Of a stretch of 10,386 bases of DNA, positions 6,817-10,386 are shown one piece after another. Location: NCBI GenBank assembly GCA_019090845.1, contig JAHRVD010000233.1:1-10386 (forward strand). The letters run 5' to 3'. The notes under the pieces are model-generated. The model was not told the origin of the DNA. It worked only from the letters and a program-made list of their open reading frames with translations, and made no database searches. The DNA comes from Marinosulfonomonas sp. Lineage in GTDB: Bacteria; Pseudomonadota; Alphaproteobacteria; Rhodobacterales; Rhodobacteraceae. Every line of letters begins with the position of its first letter. The first letter of the stretch is position 1. The position numbers were made by a program, and so were the translations under genes.

Positions 6817-7494
6817 ATGCCAGCGCCGTTGTCGATTGTCATTCCGGCCCTGAATTCGGCCAGCGATCTGCCCGATACACTGGCCAGTCTGATCGAAGGG
6901 CTGGATGCCGGGCTGGTCCGAGACTTGATTGTGTCAGACGGCGGGTCTGGCGATGCTACGGTGTTGATGGCCGGTGATGTGGGGGCCCAAGTGGTTACCG
7001 GGCTGGCCGGGCGCGGCGGTCAGTTGCAAAGAGGGGCAGCTGCAGCCAAAGGTGACTGGATGCTGTTTTTGCACGCCGATACGCATTTGCCGGCCGGTTG
7101 GGCCGGGGTTGTCAGCAACCACATCGAAAATCATCAAACTGCCGGGTATTTCCGCCTGAAATTTCGGGCAAGTGGCATTGCGCCGATGATCGTCGCCGGT
7201 TGGGCAAACCTGCGATCGCGTCTAGGGCTGCCTTATGGCGATCAGGGATTGTTGATCTCTGCTGCGCTATATCGGGACAAAGGCGGCTACGCAGATATTG
7301 CGTTGATGGAGGATGTCGCCATGGCCGGCCAGTTGCGCGGTTGCCTTGCGGGATTGCCAGCCACGGTCACGACGGGGGCCGACAAATACCTTGGGCAGGG
7401 ATGGTTTTGGCGTGGTGCAATGAACCTTTGGACGCTGGTGCGCTACCTGCTTGGCGCCAGCCCGGAAAAACTGGCGCGCCAATACAATCGCTAA
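6817..7494 (+). CDS. Family 2-like glycosyltransferase of the TIGR04283 type
   Basis: This 225-residue GT-A-fold transferase would move a sugar from a nucleotide donor to an unknown acceptor. The order of motifs matches the TIGR04283 group (rSAM/selenodomain-associated transferase 2, often labelled arsenosugar biosynthesis glycosyltransferase): L-S-I-V-I-P-A-L-N (5-13), S-D-G-G-S (40-44), G-R-G-G-Q-L (65-70), F-L-H-A-D-T (84-89, the metal-binding Asp segment), G-D-Q-G (141-144) and L-M-E-D-V (163-167). There is no signal peptide. A weak hydrophobic stretch near 203-212 could touch the membrane. The frame is open upstream to 6658, but the ATG at 6817 fits the family start. No ArsM, ArsS or other arsenosugar gene is in the window, so the substrate implied by the family name is unsupported here. 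Its stop overlaps the ABC exporter's stop. Confidence 0.88.
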   Translation: MPAPLSIVIPALNSASDLPDTLASLIEGLDAGLVRDLIVSDGGSGDATVLMAGDVGAQVVTGLAGRGGQLQRGAAAAKGDWMLFLHADTHLPAGWAGVVSNHIENHQTAGYFRLKFRASGIAPMIVAGWANLRSRLGLPYGDQGLLISAALYRDKGGYADIALMEDVAMAGQLRGCLAGLPATVTTGADKYLGQGWFWRGAMNLWTLVRYLLGASPEKLARQYNR

Positions 7495-9245
7495 TGTTTG
7501 ACAGCAAACTGCAACTGATAAAGCCCGGCATAGATGCCTTCGCGTGCAATCAGTTCGTCATGTGTGCCCTGATCAACGACCCGGCCATGATCCATAACAA
7601 CAATCTTGTCGGCATTGCGCACCGTGGCCAGTCGGTGCGCAATCACAAGTGTTGTGCGCCCTTCTGACAGGCTTTCCAGTGCACCCTGAACGATCGCTTC
7701 GGATTTGGCATCCAGCGCCGAGGTCGCTTCGTCCAGTAGCAGAATCGGCGTGTCGCGCAGCAACGCTCGGGTGATTGCCACACGTTGGCGCTGACCGCCC
7801 GACAGGGCCGAGCCGCGCGGCCCGGCAGGTGTCTGGATGCCATCGCTGAGGTTGGGCAGAAAATCGGCCACATGGGCCGCCTTCAGCGCCTGCTGCAACT
7901 GCACATCGTCCACATCCTGTCCCAACAGAATGTTATCGCGAATTGTTTCGTCAAATAGCTGAGTGTCCTGCGTGACAACTGAAATCATCGCCCGAAGCCT
8001 ACTAAGATCGAGGGCGCGTATATCTGTGCCACCAACCGAAACCTGCCCGCTGTTTGCATCAACGAGCCGCGCCAATATATTGAAAACAGTGCTTTTCCCG
8101 GCACCAGAGGACCCAACAAGTGCTGTTGTTTTTCCAGCCTCGGCCACCAGTGAAAGCCCATTTAGGACGGGTTGGCCGCCATAGGCAAAATGAACATCCT
8201 CAAAGCGTATATCGGCATCTCTGGCGGCAACAGCCAACGGTGTGGGCACGGGCGGTGAGGTGATTGAGGGGCGCTGCTGCAACACAACATATATCCGCTC
8301 AAGGCTAACCAAGGCAGCTTGCCAGGCACCACTAAGCGCGCCAAGTCTGCGCAGCGGATCAAACACCAGTGCAATGGCGGTAAAAAACGACATGAACTCG
8401 CCGATGGATTTCTCGCCGTCGATAATCTGAATGCCGCCATAGGTCAGCACGCCAAAAAAACCAATTGCGGCGACAACATCCATCATCGCCGGAATGCCTG
8501 CCTGCGCCGCGACGGCTCGCAACTGAGCCTTCACGAAATGACTGATTTCGTCGGAAAACCGACGGGATTCATAGGCTTCGGTGGAATTCAGTTTAACCGT
8601 ATTTATTCCATGAAATATTTCATCAAGCCGGGTTGCCATACGCGCCGCCGCATTTCGGGCCCGACGAGAGGTCGTTTTAATCAGTTTTTGAAGCACCAGA
8701 ACCGGAAGCACGATGACCGGTGTCCCGGCAATTGCAATCAACGTCCACAGCCAGTCGATCGAAACAGCAACCCCCAGAAGGCTGACAAGCGCAACAACAT
8801 CCCGCCCCAGCGCCGAGAACGTGCTGGAAACGACACCAACAGCCCCATCCGCGTCACCGCGCACCCGTTCAATCAGGGTGCCGGGCGAATTCCACTGAAA
8901 AAAGCTGCTGTCCAGCGTCAACATGTGGTCCAGTAAATCCCGTTGCAACGCAGCCGCGATGCGACGCCCGGCAGCCGCCATCAGCACCCGCTGAATAAAG
9001 CTGGCCACACCGCGCATGATGAATATCCCAAAGACGCCAATGCCGACCCAAAATACCGCACCACGATCCCCGGCAACGAATATTTCATCAAACATCGGGC
9101 GTATAATATAGCTGAGCGCCCCCAGCGCGCCGCCCTCTAACATCATGAAAAACATCGCAATCAGGATCAGAGAAACGGCATGGCGAACATAGCCGCGCCA
9201 ATACCAGCGGATCAGGGTCTTTGTGGGGAAGCTGGCGTCAATCAT
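7491..9245 (-). CDS. MsbA-like ABC exporter (fused permease and ATPase)
   Basis: This 584-residue inner-membrane half-transporter works as a dimer and exports a lipid, glycan, peptide or drug. The transmembrane domain (about 15-320) has hydrophobic helices near 21-45, 64-86, 142-165, 167-188, 255-277 and 284-298. The ATPase domain has Walker A G-S-S-G-A-G-K-S-T (378-386), Q-loop Gln426, signature L-S-G-G-Q (481-485), Walker B I-L-L-L-D-E (501-506) and H-loop His537, all intact. It is built like MsbA and lipid A exporters, but sequence motifs alone do not set the substrate. The frame opens at a TTG (9275), yet the ATG at 9245 lies inside the end of the phosphatase gene and overlaps it by 8 bases, implying translational coupling. 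The nearest Shine-Dalgarno-like GAGG is rather distant. Confidence 0.93.
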   Translation of the reverse strand: MIDASFPTKTLIRWYWRGYVRHAVSLILIAMFFMMLEGGALGALSYIIRPMFDEIFVAGDRGAVFWVGIGVFGIFIMRGVASFIQRVLMAAAGRRIAAALQRDLLDHMLTLDSSFFQWNSPGTLIERVRGDADGAVGVVSSTFSALGRDVVALVSLLGVAVSIDWLWTLIAIAGTPVIVLPVLVLQKLIKTTSRRARNAAARMATRLDEIFHGINTVKLNSTEAYESRRFSDEISHFVKAQLRAVAAQAGIPAMMDVVAAIGFFGVLTYGGIQIIDGEKSIGEFMSFFTAIALVFDPLRRLGALSGAWQAALVSLERIYVVLQQRPSITSPPVPTPLAVAARDADIRFEDVHFAYGGQPVLNGLSLVAEAGKTTALVGSSGAGKSTVFNILARLVDANSGQVSVGGTDIRALDLSRLRAMISVVTQDTQLFDETIRDNILLGQDVDDVQLQQALKAAHVADFLPNLSDGIQTPAGPRGSALSGGQRQRVAITRALLRDTPILLLDEATSALDAKSEAIVQGALESLSEGRTTLVIAHRLATVRNADKIVVMDHGRVVDQGTHDELIAREGIYAGLYQLQFAVKH

Positions 9246-9936
9246 TGCGGCCTGGCGCACCTCTTGCGGTTTCAAATTTCTGCGTCAGATCATCCGGGTC
9301 ATAGTGGGACGTCAGCCAGTCGCGGATCGAAATATTCTTGTCCGCTGTGTCGGCCTGATATGCATCTAACATATGGTCCAAAATTCCGGTTCTGAGCGAC
9401 TTAAAATGGATATAGCGGATACTAAGCTGTTTTTTTGCTTGGGCCACGGGTATCCCTTCTATGTGCATCAGGTATAGCGCCGATACGAGCCCGGCGCGAT
9501 CTGCCCCGGATTTACAATGGATAAGGAACGGTTTGTCGAGGGTCTCAAATAAATCCAGAAGTTCAAGATAGGTGGTACCTGGGGCAAGATTACGGGCATT
9601 TATTCTTACGTCAATCAGGTTTACCCCCATGGCTTTGCAGGCCGTTTTCTCGAACATATAGTGGCTTTTTTTATTGGCACCCCGCAGGTTCAGGATTGTT
9701 CGGATACCCATATTCCGATATTTTTTGATACGGGCTGGCGACGGATGGTTTGAGCGCCAGACACCGGGTGCTATTTGGGCGAGATTTGCCCAAAAAAACC
9801 TTAGAATTGCGTGATCGCTCCACAGAAATTGCCACTGCGCTCTCAGCCGGGCCTTTGTCGTTGGGAATTCCGGACCATAATATTGGTCAAGGCGCTTTTG
9901 CCTTTGCGTCAGGCGCTCGGTAATATTTTGGATCAT
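9238..9936 (-). CDS. Cys-x5-Arg (dual-specificity/tyrosine-type) phosphatase
   Basis: This is a 232-residue phosphatase of the DSP/PTP superfamily. The active-site loop H-C-K-S-G-A-D-R-A-G is at 140-149, with nucleophile Cys141 and phosphate-binding Arg147. The upstream W-R-S-N-H-P-S-P (60-67) and G-I-R-T-I-L-N-L-R-G (77-86) match the R-S-x-Q-P and G-I-x-T-V-I-x-L-R pattern of bacterial DSP-like proteins that act on phosphoinositides, phospholipids or phosphoproteins. I see no clear general-acid Asp at the usual place between 108 and 125. An extra basic N-terminal helix (1-35) and a hydrophobic-aromatic patch (W35-W49) could hold it at the membrane. GGAAGA Shine-Dalgarno precedes the ATG at 9936. 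It overlaps the ABC exporter start. Base composition is clearly lower in GC than cobQ. The substrate is unknown. Confidence 0.88.
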   Translation of the reverse strand: MIQNITERLTQRQKRLDQYYGPEFPTTKARLRAQWQFLWSDHAILRFFWANLAQIAPGVWRSNHPSPARIKKYRNMGIRTILNLRGANKKSHYMFEKTACKAMGVNLIDVRINARNLAPGTTYLELLDLFETLDKPFLIHCKSGADRAGLVSALYLMHIEGIPVAQAKKQLSIRYIHFKSLRTGILDHMLDAYQADTADKNISIRDWLTSHYDPDDLTQKFETARGAPGRND

Positions 9937-10038
9937 GATCAGATCTTCCGGGCGTTAACAACAAAGTGCGACAAGGCAGTATCCGTATTTATTTTTTCAG
10001 GCAAGGCGCGTCGTGGAAAGTTTGACAATATGCGGCTT

Positions 10039-10386
10039 TTAGCCCGCGCGCGCATCGGCCAGTGCTGCGGGAAGGGCGGCGGCGAATTTAGCCAGATCAT
10101 CAGGTTTTCCTGCCGACACCCGGATGCAGCGGTCCTGCGGCGGCGCAAATGGCATTCGCACAAATACGCCGTGCTTAATCAGACCGTTCACGACGGCGCG
10201 GGAAAAATTTGCGTCACTGCCGCAATCAACAGCGACGAAATTTGTTGCCGAGGGCAGGGTTGTCAGGCCGTTTTTGGCGGCAATCCTGCCAATTCCATCA
10301 CGCGCAGCGGCGACTTTGGCCACCACGCTTGCCAGATAGTCCTGATCTTTCAGAGCGGCCAGTGCGCCAGCCTGCGATATCCGGCA
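10039..10386 (-). CDS. PLP-dependent aminotransferase, HisC-like (fold type I), C-terminal part only
   Basis: The last 115 residues of an aminotransferase are present; the start, the PLP-binding lysine and most of the large domain are outside the window to the right. The visible part is the small domain: A-A-R-D-G at 27-31 of the fragment, then S-A-T-N-F-V (46-51), a V-F-V-R-M-P strand (74-79), and R-C-I-R-V-S-A-G (86-93), where Arg89 should bind the substrate alpha-carboxylate. This pattern fits the COG0079 (HisC-like) group; a bona fide histidinol-phosphate role is not shown. It ends in TAA at 10039, 102 bases before the phosphatase start. No terminator is visible in that gap, so the three minus-strand genes may share a transcript. 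Confidence 0.85.
   Translation of the reverse strand, partial: CRISQAGALAALKDQDYLASVVAKVAAARDGIGRIAAKNGLTTLPSATNFVAVDCGSDANFSRAVVNGLIKHGVFVRMPFAPPQDRCIRVSAGKPDDLAKFAAALPAALADARAG

Noticed and set aside
10033..10048. Hairpin at the end of the aminotransferase gene as a terminator
   Set aside because: On the minus strand the stem is only three or four pairs around the stop codon and no T-run follows.

Overview
The window looks like chromosomal DNA from an alphaproteobacterium, most likely Rhodobacterales (Roseobacter group). This rests on three things: the protein flavour, a pcm-like/tolC/PopZ-like gene string typical of alphaproteobacteria, and a small protein of a type I know only from that order. 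GC is moderate to high over most genes. There are no insertion sequences, prophage genes, CRISPR arrays or plasmid functions, and coding density is high. Every gene stretch has an assignable family, so this reads as core genome rather than an island.

Layout. A tRNA-Cys (GCA) lies on the minus strand at the left edge, cut by the window by a few bases. Diverging from it is a plus-strand string (199-3245): a divergent protein-L-isoaspartate methyltransferase-like protein, a TolC-family outer membrane channel, and a 302-residue acidic/proline-rich protein that I read as a diverged PopZ-type polar organiser. It meets cobQ (minus, 3242-4702, adenosylcobyric acid synthase) tail to tail with a 4-base overlap. 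Next comes a small conserved protein (minus, 4884-5204) with a UUCG-loop intrinsic terminator behind it. A 214-base divergent promoter region separates it from efp (plus, 5419-5982, elongation factor P). efp converges on ygfZ (minus, 6003-6755). Diverging from ygfZ is a TIGR04283-type glycosyltransferase (plus, 6817-7494), which again overlaps its convergent neighbour by exactly 4 bases. That neighbour is an MsbA-like ABC exporter (minus, 7491-9245). It is translationally coupled (8-base overlap) to a Cys-x5-Arg phosphatase (minus, 9238-9936), which follows a PLP-dependent aminotransferase cut by the right edge.

How the genes work together. The clearest functional units are the tolC/PopZ-like string (envelope and pole biology), the efp/small-protein divergent pair (translation of proline-rich stretches opposite an unknown protein), and the aminotransferase/phosphatase/ABC exporter string on the minus strand. 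In the last, the phosphatase and exporter are so tightly joined that a shared, possibly lipid- or glycan-phosphate substrate is a fair hypothesis. cobQ (B12 synthesis) and ygfZ (folate-dependent Fe-S maintenance) are housekeeping genes. I saw no convincing new multi-gene system. The best leads are the PopZ-like protein, the phosphatase-exporter pair, and the small conserved protein opposite efp.
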